Assembly (NCBI GenBank): GCA_963795665.1
Contig: CAWCIP010000002.1
Location: 161,177-225,176 of the forward strand
Length of the DNA stretch: 64,000 nucleotides
Direction: 5' to 3'
From: DASUPK01 sp963795665
GTDB lineage: Bacteria; Actinomycetota; Thermoleophilia; Solirubrobacterales; 70-9
The position numbers and the translations under genes are program-made. Numbering within the stretch: the first letter of the stretch is position 1; each line of letters opens with the position of its first letter. The notes below the pieces were generated by a model. The model searched no databases and was not told the DNA's origin. It saw nothing but the letters and a program-made list of their open reading frames with translations. Positions 42,773-51,249 of the stretch are shown piece by piece.

Positions 42773-44179
42773 TCAGGCGGCGGTCTTTGCGGCCTTCGAG
42801 GCCTCGACCATCTCGTGGGTCCGGCAGAACTTGACGCGCGGGCGGCCGTGGGGCTTGCCCGCCTCGACCTCGGCGGCGTCTATCGCCTGCCAGCCCTCGA
42901 AGGTGACGTGGTCGGGCTTGCGCTCGTTCAGCAGCGCCTCGATCGAGCCGCGGTCTCCCGCGAGCTCGGCCTCGGGGACATTCCCGGCCTCGAGGTCCTC
43001 GAAGAGCTTGTCGACGGTCTCCTGCGCGTCCTTCTTGTTCGTGCCGATCACGCCGGAGGGGCCTCGCTTGATCCAGCCGACCGCATAGAGCCCCGGGATC
43101 TGGCTTCCCTCGCCGTCGTGGACCTGCCCGGCCTCATTGTGGATCAGCCCTCGCCCGTCGTCGAAGGGGACGCCCTCGATCGGGATTCCCTTGTAGCCGA
43201 TCGAGCGGAGGACCAGGCCGCACTCGATCGTCTCGCGCTCGCCGGTGTCGACGGCCCGGATGCGGCCGCCCTCGTCCTGCTGAAGCTCGTTGCGGCCGAT
43301 CACGATGCGCTCGACCTTGGCGTCGCCCTGGATCTCGACGGGGGAGCGAAGGAAGCGCATGGTGATCTTCTGCGGCTTGCCCTCCGGGGCGCGGCCGGAG
43401 AAGTCGGTGAAGATCTCGACGTTGCGGCGGTTGGTCGGGTCGGCGTCGTCGGAGTCGAGCCACTCCCGGCTGATCTCGTCGAGCTCCATCTCGCCGGCGT
43501 CGATGTCGATGTCGGCGTTGACCATCTCGCCGAGCTCGCGGACCTCCGGGTTGGTGAAGGCCGCCTGGGCGGGGCCGCGGCGGCCGAGCACCAGGATCTC
43601 CTTCACGTTGCTGTCGGAGAAGGCCTCGATCGCATGGTCGGCGGTGTCCGTCTCCTCGAGCTCCTCGCGGGTCAGGGCCAGCATCCGCGCCACGTCAGCG
43701 GCCACGTTCCCGTTGCCGATCACGACGACGCGCTCACAGGAGAGGTCGAACTCACGGTCGGCGAAATCGGGGTGGGCGTTGTACCAGTTGACGAACTCGG
43801 TGGCGGGATGGCTCCCGGCCAGCTCCTCGCCCGGGATGCCGAGCTGACGGTCGGTCGCGGTGCCATAGGCGAAGACGATCGCGTGGTAGCGCTCGCGCAG
43901 CTCATCGATGGAGACGTCCCTGCCCACCTCGACGTTGCCGAAGAAGCGGAACTCGGGGCGGGCGGCCGTCTTCTCGTAGACGCGGATAACCGACTTGATC
44001 TTGGGGTGGTCGGGAGCCACGCCGAAGCGGACCAGCCCGTAGGGCGTCGGGAGCCGGTCGAACATGTCGACCTCGGCGTGCGTTCCCTCGTGCTTGAGCA
44101 CGTGCTCGGCCGTGTAGAAGCCGGCCGGGCCCGACCCAACGATGGCGACGCGCAGGGGATTTTGCTCGGTTCCGATCAC
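42773..44179 (-). CDS. Ferredoxin/adrenodoxin-type NADP+ reductase (FprA-like)
   Basis: A 468-residue FAD protein that passes electrons from NADPH to ferredoxins. FAD motif VAIVGSGPAGFYTAEHVL, NADP motif VVIGNGNVAADVARML, GRRGPAQAAFTNPEVREL, RSIGYKGIPIEGVPFDD and the C-terminal GWIKRGPSGVIGTNKKDA are those of mycobacterial FprA. It has no C-terminal ferredoxin domain beyond residue 440. It could serve the P450s in this window. Confidence 0.92.
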   Translation of the reverse strand: MIGTEQNPLRVAIVGSGPAGFYTAEHVLKHEGTHAEVDMFDRLPTPYGLVRFGVAPDHPKIKSVIRVYEKTAARPEFRFFGNVEVGRDVSIDELRERYHAIVFAYGTATDRQLGIPGEELAGSHPATEFVNWYNAHPDFADREFDLSCERVVVIGNGNVAADVARMLALTREELEETDTADHAIEAFSDSNVKEILVLGRRGPAQAAFTNPEVRELGEMVNADIDIDAGEMELDEISREWLDSDDADPTNRRNVEIFTDFSGRAPEGKPQKITMRFLRSPVEIQGDAKVERIVIGRNELQQDEGGRIRAVDTGERETIECGLVLRSIGYKGIPIEGVPFDDGRGLIHNEAGQVHDGEGSQIPGLYAVGWIKRGPSGVIGTNKKDAQETVDKLFEDLEAGNVPEAELAGDRGSIEALLNERKPDHVTFEGWQAIDAAEVEAGKPHGRPRVKFCRTHEMVEASKAAKTAA

Positions 44180-44219
44180 AGCGAGCCGGAAAGGGTAGTG
44201 GCTCCGTCCTGGGGGGCGG

Positions 44220-44972
44220 CTAGTCGGGGACGATCCCGACGACGCGGGCCGGTGCCGCGCTGCCGCCCTCGATCCGGAGCGGGAAACAGGCGACCCGGAA
44301 GCCCTGATCGGGAAGCGCGCCGAGGTTGACGAGGCGCTCGATCTGCGAGTAGGCGAGATCCACCTGATGGGCGGCCCAGAAGATGCCCGTTTCGCCGGCC
44401 TCCTTCGCCTGCTCGGCCTGCATGTGCAGCGGGGCGTCCCAGCCCCAGGCGTCGATTCCCATCACCCGCACCCCCTGCTCGTAGAGCCAGCGGGTGGCCT
44501 CGGCGCTTACTCCCGGGCCGCGGGCGATGTAGTCGGGCTGGTCGTAGAACTCGTCGCGCCCAGTGCGGACGAGGACGATGTCGAGCTCACCCAGCTCGCG
44601 TGGCAGGCGCTCCTGGACATCCTCCGCCGACAGCCTCTCCCCGTCGGCGCGGTCGGTCGCATCGATCACGACGCCCGGCGCATAGAACCACTCGAGCGGC
44701 AGCTGGTCGATCGTCTGAGCCGGCTGCCCGCCGATGGTCGAGTTGTAGTGCCACGGCGCGTCGACGTGTGTGGAGTTGTGCGTGCCGAAGCGAAGGAAGG
44801 TCTCGGTCGCCCAGCCCTCGCCCTCGCGGAGCAGCTCCGGTTTGACGCCGAAGAGCGTGTCGATGGTTCTCGCGCCGCCGCGGTGGTCCTCGAACTCGAT
44901 GTCCGTGCGGAGGACGTCCGGGAACTCCGCGGGGTCCGGGCGAATCGGCGCGGAGAGGTCGATCAGCGGCAC
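44220..44972 (-). CDS. Cyclase-family hydrolase (KynB-like)
   Basis: A 250-residue metal-dependent hydrolase of the kynurenine-formamidase/cyclase fold. The metal site reads GTHNSTHVDAPWHYN (HxxTHxDxPxH), with IVLVRTGRDEFYDQPDY and GIDAWGWDAP later. Substrates include N-formylkynurenine and other amides or lactones. The GTG start shares one base with the HemQ stop (TAGTG), so they are coupled, though a functional link is not known. Confidence 0.82.
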   Translation of the reverse strand: MPLIDLSAPIRPDPAEFPDVLRTDIEFEDHRGGARTIDTLFGVKPELLREGEGWATETFLRFGTHNSTHVDAPWHYNSTIGGQPAQTIDQLPLEWFYAPGVVIDATDRADGERLSAEDVQERLPRELGELDIVLVRTGRDEFYDQPDYIARGPGVSAEATRWLYEQGVRVMGIDAWGWDAPLHMQAEQAKEAGETGIFWAAHQVDLAYSQIERLVNLGALPDQGFRVACFPLRIEGGSAAPARVVGIVPD

Positions 44973-45670
44973 TAGGCCGGAGTGACCGCTGTGGCGGCGG
45001 TGCCGTCGAGCGCGTCGAGCGCCCGGCCGAGCGACATCGAAACGCAGGTGAAGATCGGGGTGTCGCGCAGTGTGTAGGAGCTCGACTCGGTGCCCCGAAG
45101 CTCCTGGACGAGGTCGAGGAACTCCCCGGGCTCGTCACCCTCGAAGGAGACGACGAACTCCTGGTCGTCGAGGCCGAACGAGTAGGCGGTGTTGATCGTG
45201 ATCTCCGGATAGCGCCTGCCGACCTCGATGTGGCTCGCCATGATCCGGCGGCGCTCGTCCAGCGGCAGCGTGTACCACTCCCGCTTCTTCTCGAACGGGT
45301 AGACGTAGAGGTACTTGCGGTCGGAGACGCAGATCTCCGGTCGAACCGATTCCTCCTCCGAGTACGGCGAGGGCTTGGTCATCGCCAGGTAGGAGTAGGG
45401 GATCGACGCCCAGCGGGCGAGGCCGCTCTGGCTCAGCACCACGTGGAACGTGTGGATTTCCTCGAGGGTGGGGCTCTGGCTGAGCAGCATCAGGTCGACG
45501 TCGCCGCGGGTGCCGACCGTCGAATACGCTCGCAGCGAGCGGTCCTCGGCGAAGTCCTCGCAGGCGGCCAGGAACTCGGCCTTGTCGGTCGCCCGCTCCT
45601 CTGCGCTGCGCCTGCGCCAGGCGGGGTCGAGCTTGAAGAACGTGAACTTGACGAACGTGCGGTCGGCCAT
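44972..45670 (-). CDS. hemQ: Coproheme decarboxylase HemQ (chlorite-dismutase family)
   Basis: A 232-residue member of the chlorite-dismutase fold used in the coproporphyrin-dependent heme pathway: oxidative decarboxylation of coproheme to heme b. The actinobacterial tyrosine block KYLYVYPFEKKREWYTLP is present, as are VGTRGDVDLMLL, SIPYSYLAMTKPSPY and YSFGLDDQEFVVSFE. The length fits HemQ. Start ATG at 45670 overlaps the divergent membrane-protein ATG by two bases. Confidence 0.88.
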   Translation of the reverse strand: MADRTFVKFTFFKLDPAWRRRSAEERATDKAEFLAACEDFAEDRSLRAYSTVGTRGDVDLMLLSQSPTLEEIHTFHVVLSQSGLARWASIPYSYLAMTKPSPYSEEESVRPEICVSDRKYLYVYPFEKKREWYTLPLDERRRIMASHIEVGRRYPEITINTAYSFGLDDQEFVVSFEGDEPGEFLDLVQELRGTESSSYTLRDTPIFTCVSMSLGRALDALDGTAATAVTPA

Positions 45671-47333
45671 GAGACGAAGGGTAATGGCCGCCGCGCTCGC
45701 GGCCGGGGCGCTCATGTGCGGCTGGGCTGCTCCCGCCCGGGCGCAGGGCGTCACCGTGGCCGTGCTGCCGCAGGGCACCACGGTTCCGGAGCTGGCAAGC
45801 GCCGGGCTCTCGCCGGGTGTGATGAGCGCCGGGATCGGCCGGGTCTCAGCGGCACGGACCTTCGCCGACATCTCGGCGGGCAATCGCGAGAGCCCGCCCT
45901 CGGATGCCGTCCCCGGCCTCCTTCGAAGCACCATCGAGAGGGCTGGGCCGGGTCGGCGTGCGCTGTGGAGCGTCCACGTCCCGCTCACCGCGCTTCCCCA
46001 ACTGGAGTCGAACTTGGGCGATGACGATCTTCTGATCGCGTTCGCGGCTCCTCCGCCGAGCCGCAACGAGGCTCTGCCGATCGGAATCGCCGGGCGGGGC
46101 TTCGACGGCAATCTGACCTCGGACTCGACCCGCACCGACGGCTACGTCCTCTCGACGGACGTTGCACCGACCATCCTGCGGCGCCTCGGGCTCTCCGTCC
46201 CTGACGAGATGAACGGCCAGCCGATTCGGGCAGAGGGCCGAGTCGATCTGTCCTCAATCGAGGATCGAGCGGCGCGCATGGCCGCAATCCCCGATCGCCG
46301 AGCACCGGTGGTCATCACTTGCCTGGCGGCTTGGATACTCCTCGCTTTCGCGGTCAACCGGATCGTCTTCGGCCTGCGGCGAGTGGCGATCGCCTGGCTG
46401 GCGCTCGCTTTCGCCTACATGCCACTGATGCTGCTGGTGGGGGCGTGGCTCGAGCCGAGCGCCGTCGCGGAGGGATTGCTGGTCGGCTTCGGCGCCGCGA
46501 CGCTGGCGGCCCTGACCGTCCGTTTCGCCTGGGGGTGGCGCGGGCTTGCGATCGCGTGCGCGATCACGGTGATCGCTTATGCGATGGATGCTCTGACCGG
46601 CTCGGAGCTGACGAAGCTCTCGCTGCTTGGGCCGAACCCGATCTACGGCGCCCGCTTCTACGGCATCGGCAACGAGCTCGAAGCGCTGATCGCCGTGATG
46701 GTTCCCGTGGGTGTGGGGGCCGCACTATCGGCCTCGCCTGGATCGTCCCGCAGGGCAGAGTTGGCGTTCCTGACCGCGGGCGCTCTCGCCGCGCTGATCT
46801 TTGCGGCGGGTCGATTCGGTGCTGATGTGGGGGCGGTCATCGTCTTGCCGATAGGCGCAGCGGTTGCAATGGCAGTCATCGACTGGGGCGGGGAGGGCTC
46901 TCGTCGGCGGATTGCCTTGGCCGTGATCGCTGCGCCCCTGGTCGGATTGGCCGCCCTCGCTCTGATCGATCTCGTCTCCGGGGGCAACGCGCACCTGACG
47001 CGGTCCGTGCTCGACGCCGGAGGCGCGAGCGGCCTGGCCGATGTCGCCGAGCGGCGGTTGAGGCTCTCCGCGCACGACTTCGCCCAGGCGGCCGGCAATC
47101 CGCTCTTCTGGGTCGTCGTGGTGGGAATCGGGGTCGCGATCGTGCAAAGGCGCCGGATCGACGCCTGGCTGCGGGAGGCCCCACTGGCCCGGGCTGGGTT
47201 CATTGGAGCCTGCGTCGCGGTGGCCGTGGGCGTGCTGGTGAACGATTCGGGCGCGACCTTTCTCGTGCTCGGATCGCTGGGATTGGGCGCCACGCTTGCC
47301 TTCGCCTGGGCCCAGGCGGGCACGAATCCGTAG
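45669..47333 (+). CDS. Multi-pass membrane protein with alkaline-phosphatase-like segment
   Basis: A 554-residue protein that I cannot name. A signal-peptide-like start (MRRRVMAAALAAGALMCGW...ARA) precedes an extracytoplasmic domain whose end TDVAPTILRRLGLSVPDEMNGQPI is the C-terminal signature of alkaline-phosphatase-superfamily enzymes. The metal ligands of a complete domain are not obvious. Then come about nine membrane helices (from VVITCLAAWILLAF to FLVLGSLGLGATLAF) with a YGARFYGIGNELEAL loop also seen in unnamed bacterial membrane proteins. Its neighbours suggest cell-envelope work. An ATG at 45684 is a second possible start. Confidence 0.7.
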   Translation: MRRRVMAAALAAGALMCGWAAPARAQGVTVAVLPQGTTVPELASAGLSPGVMSAGIGRVSAARTFADISAGNRESPPSDAVPGLLRSTIERAGPGRRALWSVHVPLTALPQLESNLGDDDLLIAFAAPPPSRNEALPIGIAGRGFDGNLTSDSTRTDGYVLSTDVAPTILRRLGLSVPDEMNGQPIRAEGRVDLSSIEDRAARMAAIPDRRAPVVITCLAAWILLAFAVNRIVFGLRRVAIAWLALAFAYMPLMLLVGAWLEPSAVAEGLLVGFGAATLAALTVRFAWGWRGLAIACAITVIAYAMDALTGSELTKLSLLGPNPIYGARFYGIGNELEALIAVMVPVGVGAALSASPGSSRRAELAFLTAGALAALIFAAGRFGADVGAVIVLPIGAAVAMAVIDWGGEGSRRRIALAVIAAPLVGLAALALIDLVSGGNAHLTRSVLDAGGASGLADVAERRLRLSAHDFAQAAGNPLFWVVVVGIGVAIVQRRRIDAWLREAPLARAGFIGACVAVAVGVLVNDSGATFLVLGSLGLGATLAFAWAQAGTNP

Positions 47334-47426
47334 AAGTCCGCGTAATGCGGAAACCCCAGGCGGGTAGGTGAACTTGGTGTGACTCCCGCCACGAAGCCCA
47401 GCCAGCCTTCCAGGTACCCTGACCAT

Positions 47427-49757
47427 ATGCGCATTGCGCTTGTGTCGCCCTATTCCTGGACCTATCAGGGAGGCGTAAACAGGCACGTTGAGGCGCTCGC
47501 GGAGCAATTCATTGCTCGCGGAGACCACGTTCGGGTGCTCGCCCCCTGGGATCCGCCGGACGCCCTCAGCCGCCGCCTGCACCGCTCCCATCCCGAACTG
47601 CGGGAGGCTCCCGACTACCTCGTGCCGCTGGGGCGGACCATGGGCTTCGGTGCCAACGGCGCCGTCTCGAACCTCTCTGTCTTCCCTGAGGGCCCAATCG
47701 CCCTCCGCCGCGAGCTCCGCACCGGCAATTACGACGTGGTGCACGTGCACGAGCCGCTCGCGCCGCTCGTCGGCTGGGACGCGATGGTCTTTCGCGGCAC
47801 GCCTGTCGTTGGCACCTTCCACGCCTACTCGACCAAGGCCTTCCCCAATCACACCGCCACCCTGCTCGGCGCACGGCGCCGCATGAACCAGCTCTCCGCT
47901 CGCATCGCCGTCTCCGAGGCCGCCGCCTGGACGGGGCGCCGCTGGTTCGGCGGCGAGTACACGATCGTCCCGAACGGGGTCGACATCGAGGCTGCTCCAC
48001 AGGGCCCGAAGCCGCCGAGCGATGAGCTCCGGCTGCTCTTCGTCGGCCGCGCGGAGGAGCGCAAGGGCCTGCCGGTCCTGCTTGCGGCGTTCCAGGCCCT
48101 GGTCGAGCACGTTCCCTCCCGGCTGACGATCGTCGGAGCCGATCCAGAGGAGATCTCGCGCCGGGTCAGCGACCCGGATCTGATGTCTCACATAGACGTG
48201 CTCGGCAAGGTCTCCGACTCGATCCTCTGGCGCCAGCTCGGCGAAGCCGACCTGCTCGTCGCGCCATCGCTTGCGGGGGAGAGCTTCGGCATGGTCCTGA
48301 TCGAAGCGATGGCAGCCGGTACCGGCGTGGTCGCCTCTGCGATCGCGGGCTACAGCGATGTCGTCACCAACGGCGTCGACGGCATCCTGGTCCCACCCGC
48401 CGACCCGCAGGCGCTCGCCGAAGAGCTGCAGCTGCTCGCGCACGAGCCGGAGCGGATCAGGGCGATGGGCGAGGCGGGCCGTCAGAGCGCCCAGCGCTAT
48501 GCCTGGCCGCACATCGCCGAGGAGGTCACCGAGGTCTATGAGCGCGCCATCGATCCCGCCCCGGCGCCGATCTGGCCGCCGGAGGAGCTCGCCCGCCGCA
48601 GCGGATTCGTCCGCATCGACGGCGGGCCGAAGCGGCCCGCCAAGCGCCTGCCGTCTCTCGAGCCGAGTCCGGCCGACGGCCGCAGCCGCGGCCGGAGGGC
48701 CGCCCGGAAGGCCGGCGTCGCGGTCGCCGGCGCACTCGGGCTGCTGCTCACGGCGCTGGCCGCGCGCCGCATCGGCGTCGACCAGGTCGCCTCCAGCATC
48801 ATCGACTCCGACCTCAAGTGGGTCCTGATCGCCTGCGCGCTGATGGTCGCCGCGATGTTTGCCCGCGCCGCCTCGTGGGTGGCGATCGTCCGTGCGGCGC
48901 TCCCAACCAGCCACGTCCGCCGCCGCGACGTCACCTCGGCGACGATGATCGGCGTCCTGATGTCCGCGACGTTGCCGGCGCGCCTCGGCGAGCCGGCCAG
49001 GGCGATGGTCCTCTCCCGCCACGTCGGCCGGATGCGCCAGACCTTCCCGGTCCTGATCGGCACGCTGGTCTCGCAGACGGCGATCAACATCTTCGCTCTG
49101 GTCCTCCTGGGCGGGATCATCGTCTCGACGACCGACCTGTTCCAGACCAGCACTCAGAAGCTCTTCCTGGTCTCGACCGCTCCGCTGCTGGTCCTGCTTG
49201 CCGTGCTGATGGCGCCATCGCTGGTCAAGGTGAACGGACAGGGCCGGATCGCCCGCGGCATCAAGGCCGTCCGCGGCGCGATACAGCAGGCGCGCCGCGG
49301 CCTGACCGTCTTCCGGGACCCGCGCAAGGGCTCCTTCGCTACGGGCGCACAGCTCTTCGCCTGGTTCCTGCAGCTCCTTTCCTGCTGGGCGCTGTTCGCC
49401 GCGCTGGGACTCGACCACCAGGTCGCGATCGGCGCGGCCGCGGCCTGTCTCTTCGCCGTCAACGTGACGGCAGTGGTCCCGGCGACGCCATCCAACATCG
49501 GGATCTTCCAGCTGGCGATCATCAGCGTGCTCAACAAGGGCTTCGGGATACCAGCCGCGGACGCGCTCGCCTACGGCGTGATCCTGCAGGCCGTCGAGAT
49601 CGCGACCGCCGTCACGCTCGGCGTCCCGGCGCTCGTCCGCGAGGGCGTCAGCTGGTCGGACATGAGGGTGCGCGCCATGGCTGCGGCCCCCGTCCGCCTC
49701 TCCGAGCGCCCGCGGACGCGCGAGCGCAACGCGGACAACCGGGTCCCCGTCAGTTAG
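47427..49757 (+). CDS. PimA-like GT4 glycosyltransferase fused to an LPG-synthase/flippase-like membrane domain
   Basis: A 776-residue two-part protein. Residues 1 to about 380 are a GT4 mannosyltransferase like PimA: MRIALVSPYSWTYQGGVNRH, VVHVHEPLAPL, VGTFHAYSTKAF, VPNGVDIE, FVGRAEERKGLPVLL and ESFGMVLIEAMAAGTGVVAS (the EX7E block). A charged linker (400-440) leads to about eight helices of the LPG_synthase_TM (UPF0104) family, with SATLPARLGEPARAMVLSRH, VPATPSNIGIFQLAI. It would glycosylate a lipid and perhaps translocate it. Start ATG at 47427 (family N-terminus). No frameshift. Confidence 0.85.
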   Translation: MRIALVSPYSWTYQGGVNRHVEALAEQFIARGDHVRVLAPWDPPDALSRRLHRSHPELREAPDYLVPLGRTMGFGANGAVSNLSVFPEGPIALRRELRTGNYDVVHVHEPLAPLVGWDAMVFRGTPVVGTFHAYSTKAFPNHTATLLGARRRMNQLSARIAVSEAAAWTGRRWFGGEYTIVPNGVDIEAAPQGPKPPSDELRLLFVGRAEERKGLPVLLAAFQALVEHVPSRLTIVGADPEEISRRVSDPDLMSHIDVLGKVSDSILWRQLGEADLLVAPSLAGESFGMVLIEAMAAGTGVVASAIAGYSDVVTNGVDGILVPPADPQALAEELQLLAHEPERIRAMGEAGRQSAQRYAWPHIAEEVTEVYERAIDPAPAPIWPPEELARRSGFVRIDGGPKRPAKRLPSLEPSPADGRSRGRRAARKAGVAVAGALGLLLTALAARRIGVDQVASSIIDSDLKWVLIACALMVAAMFARAASWVAIVRAALPTSHVRRRDVTSATMIGVLMSATLPARLGEPARAMVLSRHVGRMRQTFPVLIGTLVSQTAINIFALVLLGGIIVSTTDLFQTSTQKLFLVSTAPLLVLLAVLMAPSLVKVNGQGRIARGIKAVRGAIQQARRGLTVFRDPRKGSFATGAQLFAWFLQLLSCWALFAALGLDHQVAIGAAAACLFAVNVTAVVPATPSNIGIFQLAIISVLNKGFGIPAADALAYGVILQAVEIATAVTLGVPALVREGVSWSDMRVRAMAAAPVRLSERPRTRERNADNRVPVS

Positions 49758-49771
49758 CCGGAGCCTTCGCC

Positions 49772-50680
49772 CTAGAAGACGATGGTCTTGTTCTCGTGGA
49801 CGAGCGTGCGGTCCTCGAGGTGCATCGCAACCGCGCGGGCCAGAACGGCCCGCTCGATGTCCTCGCCCAGGCGGGTCAGGTCGGCGACCGACTCGCGGTG
49901 TGAGACGCGGGCGACGTCCTGCTCGATGATCGGCCCCGCGTCGAGCTCCTCGACCACGTAATGGGCCGTGGCGCCGATGATCTTGACGCCCTTCTCATAG
50001 GCCTCCTGGTGCGGGTCCGGCCCGGCGAAGGCCGGCAGGAAGGAGTGGTGGATGTTGATCAGCGGCACGCCGATCCCGTCGATGAAGTCGCCCGAGAGGA
50101 TCTGCATATAGCGGGCGAGCACCACGACATCGACCTGACCCTTCAGCAGCTCCAATAGACGCTCCTCGGACTCGGCCTTGCCACCCGGCGGCACCGGCAC
50201 GTGGTGGTAGGGGACCCCGAAGGCGCGCACGTCGTCCTCGAGGTCCGGATGATTCGAGGCCACCAGCACGACGTCGGCGTCGAGCGATCCGCGCCGCCAG
50301 CGCCAGAGCAGATCGAGGACGCAGTGCTCGTAGCGGGAGACGAGGATCGCCATCCGCTTGCGATCGCCGGGATGGGACATGCGCCAGCGCATCTCGAAGC
50401 GGTCCGCAACCTCCTGCTCGAAAACGGCCTCGAGCCGATCGCGGTCGAGGTCCATCTCCGCCGTCGAGAACTCCATGCGCATGAAGAACCGGCCGCCCTC
50501 GGGGTCGGTCGAGTGCTGGTCGGACGAGACGATGTTGGCGCCGTGCTCGAAGAGGAAGCTCGAGACGGCGGCCACGATCCCGGGCCGGTCCGGGCACGAG
50601 ATCAGCAGCCGGGCATTCCTGTATACAGAATGCCCTTCCGGCGGGGCATCTGATTGCGAATTGTCGCCTGGGGTAGTCAT
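49772..50680 (-). CDS. purU: Formyltetrahydrofolate deformylase
   Basis: A 302-residue enzyme that splits 10-formyl-THF to formate and THF. The N-terminal ACT domain (LLISCPDRPGIVAAVSSFLF) is followed by the formyltransferase fold: PYHHVPVP, VVLARYMQILS, PLINIHHSFLPAF (with the catalytic N/H) and IIGATAHYVVEELDAGPII. Normal size. It is minus-strand and convergent with the GT4 fusion; its promoter region is shared with the peroxiredoxin operon. A palindrome sits inside its codons 16-24. Confidence 0.93.
   Translation of the reverse strand: MTTPGDNSQSDAPPEGHSVYRNARLLISCPDRPGIVAAVSSFLFEHGANIVSSDQHSTDPEGGRFFMRMEFSTAEMDLDRDRLEAVFEQEVADRFEMRWRMSHPGDRKRMAILVSRYEHCVLDLLWRWRRGSLDADVVLVASNHPDLEDDVRAFGVPYHHVPVPPGGKAESEERLLELLKGQVDVVVLARYMQILSGDFIDGIGVPLINIHHSFLPAFAGPDPHQEAYEKGVKIIGATAHYVVEELDAGPIIEQDVARVSHRESVADLTRLGEDIERAVLARAVAMHLEDRTLVHENKTIVF
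50611..50635. promoter_or_regulatory. 25-bp palindrome with TGTATACA core inside purU
   Basis: GGGCATTC-CTGTATACA-GAATGCCC: 8-bp arms with a 9-base centre that contains the palindrome TGTATACA. It lies in codons of purU but only 114 bp from the start of the peroxiredoxin gene. The core fits the GTM-KAC pattern of FadR-subfamily GntR repressors. Confidence 0.5.
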
Positions 50681-50694
50681 CTACGGTGACGAGT

Positions 50695-50702
50695 TGTATA
50701 CA
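50695..50702. promoter_or_regulatory. Second TGTATACA site, purU/peroxiredoxin gap
   Basis: TTGTATACAG lies in the 68-bp gap, 47 bases before the peroxiredoxin ATG and 15 after the purU start. It is the same core as in the palindrome at 50611 (75 bp away), which makes a pair of operator sites. No GntR gene is in the window. Confidence 0.5.
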
Positions 50703-50748
50703 GTTTGTGCCTGGCCGCGCTGCGGCGCAAGCGGATGAGGAGGAAGAG

Positions 50749-51228
50749 ATGATCGACCCCGGTGGCCCCGCCCCGGATTTCACGCTCCCCGATCAGGACG
50801 GCGAGCCGGTCAGCCTCTCCTCGCTGCGCGGGCGCTGGGTGGCCCTCTACTTCTACCCGAAGGCGGACACGCCCGGCTGCACCACGCAGGCCTGCGGCGT
50901 GCGCGACCACGCCGCCGACTACGAGGCGGCGAACGCGGTGGTCCTCGGCATCTCGCCCGATCCGATCGACGAGCTGAGGGCATTCGCGGACAAGTACGGC
51001 CTCGCGTTCACCCTGCTTTCGGACGAGGGACACAGCGTGGCCGACGCCTATGGCGTCTGGGACGAGCTGCAGTTCGGCGACCTGCAGGTCTGGGGCAACC
51101 GGCGCTCGACGGCGCTGATCGACCCCGAGGGCGAGATCGCGACGGTCTTCCCGGACGTCAAGCCGAACGAACACGACGAGCTGGTGCTGGGGGCGCTCGC
51201 AGAGCTGGGCGCGGCCGCCCCCGGATGA
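50749..51228 (+). CDS. Peroxiredoxin (Bcp/PrxQ type)
   Basis: A 159-residue thiol peroxidase: PAPDFTLPDQDGEPVSLS, YFYPKADTPGCTTQACGVRD with the peroxidatic cysteine (TPGCT) and a second cysteine five residues later (QAC), which is the 1-Cys/2-Cys alpha-helix form of PrxQ. It reduces peroxides in the cytosol. GAGGAGGAAGAG precedes the ATG. It is the first gene of the long plus-strand cluster, 21 bp before the Rieske gene. Confidence 0.93.
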   Translation: MIDPGGPAPDFTLPDQDGEPVSLSSLRGRWVALYFYPKADTPGCTTQACGVRDHAADYEAANAVVLGISPDPIDELRAFADKYGLAFTLLSDEGHSVADAYGVWDELQFGDLQVWGNRRSTALIDPEGEIATVFPDVKPNEHDELVLGALAELGAAAPG

Positions 51229-51249
51229 GCGTGATCAAGGAGGAAGAGG

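Noticed and set aside
47337..47351. TCCGC-GTAAT-GCGGA hairpin after the membrane-protein gene as a terminator
   Set aside because: Only a 5-bp stem and no T tract; too weak to call.
46725..49418. A long open frame on the minus strand (about 897 codons) opposite the GT4-flippase and membrane-protein genes
   Set aside because: It is low in real motifs, rich in R, A, G, D and H, and antisense to clearly conserved genes. High-GC DNA yields such frames.
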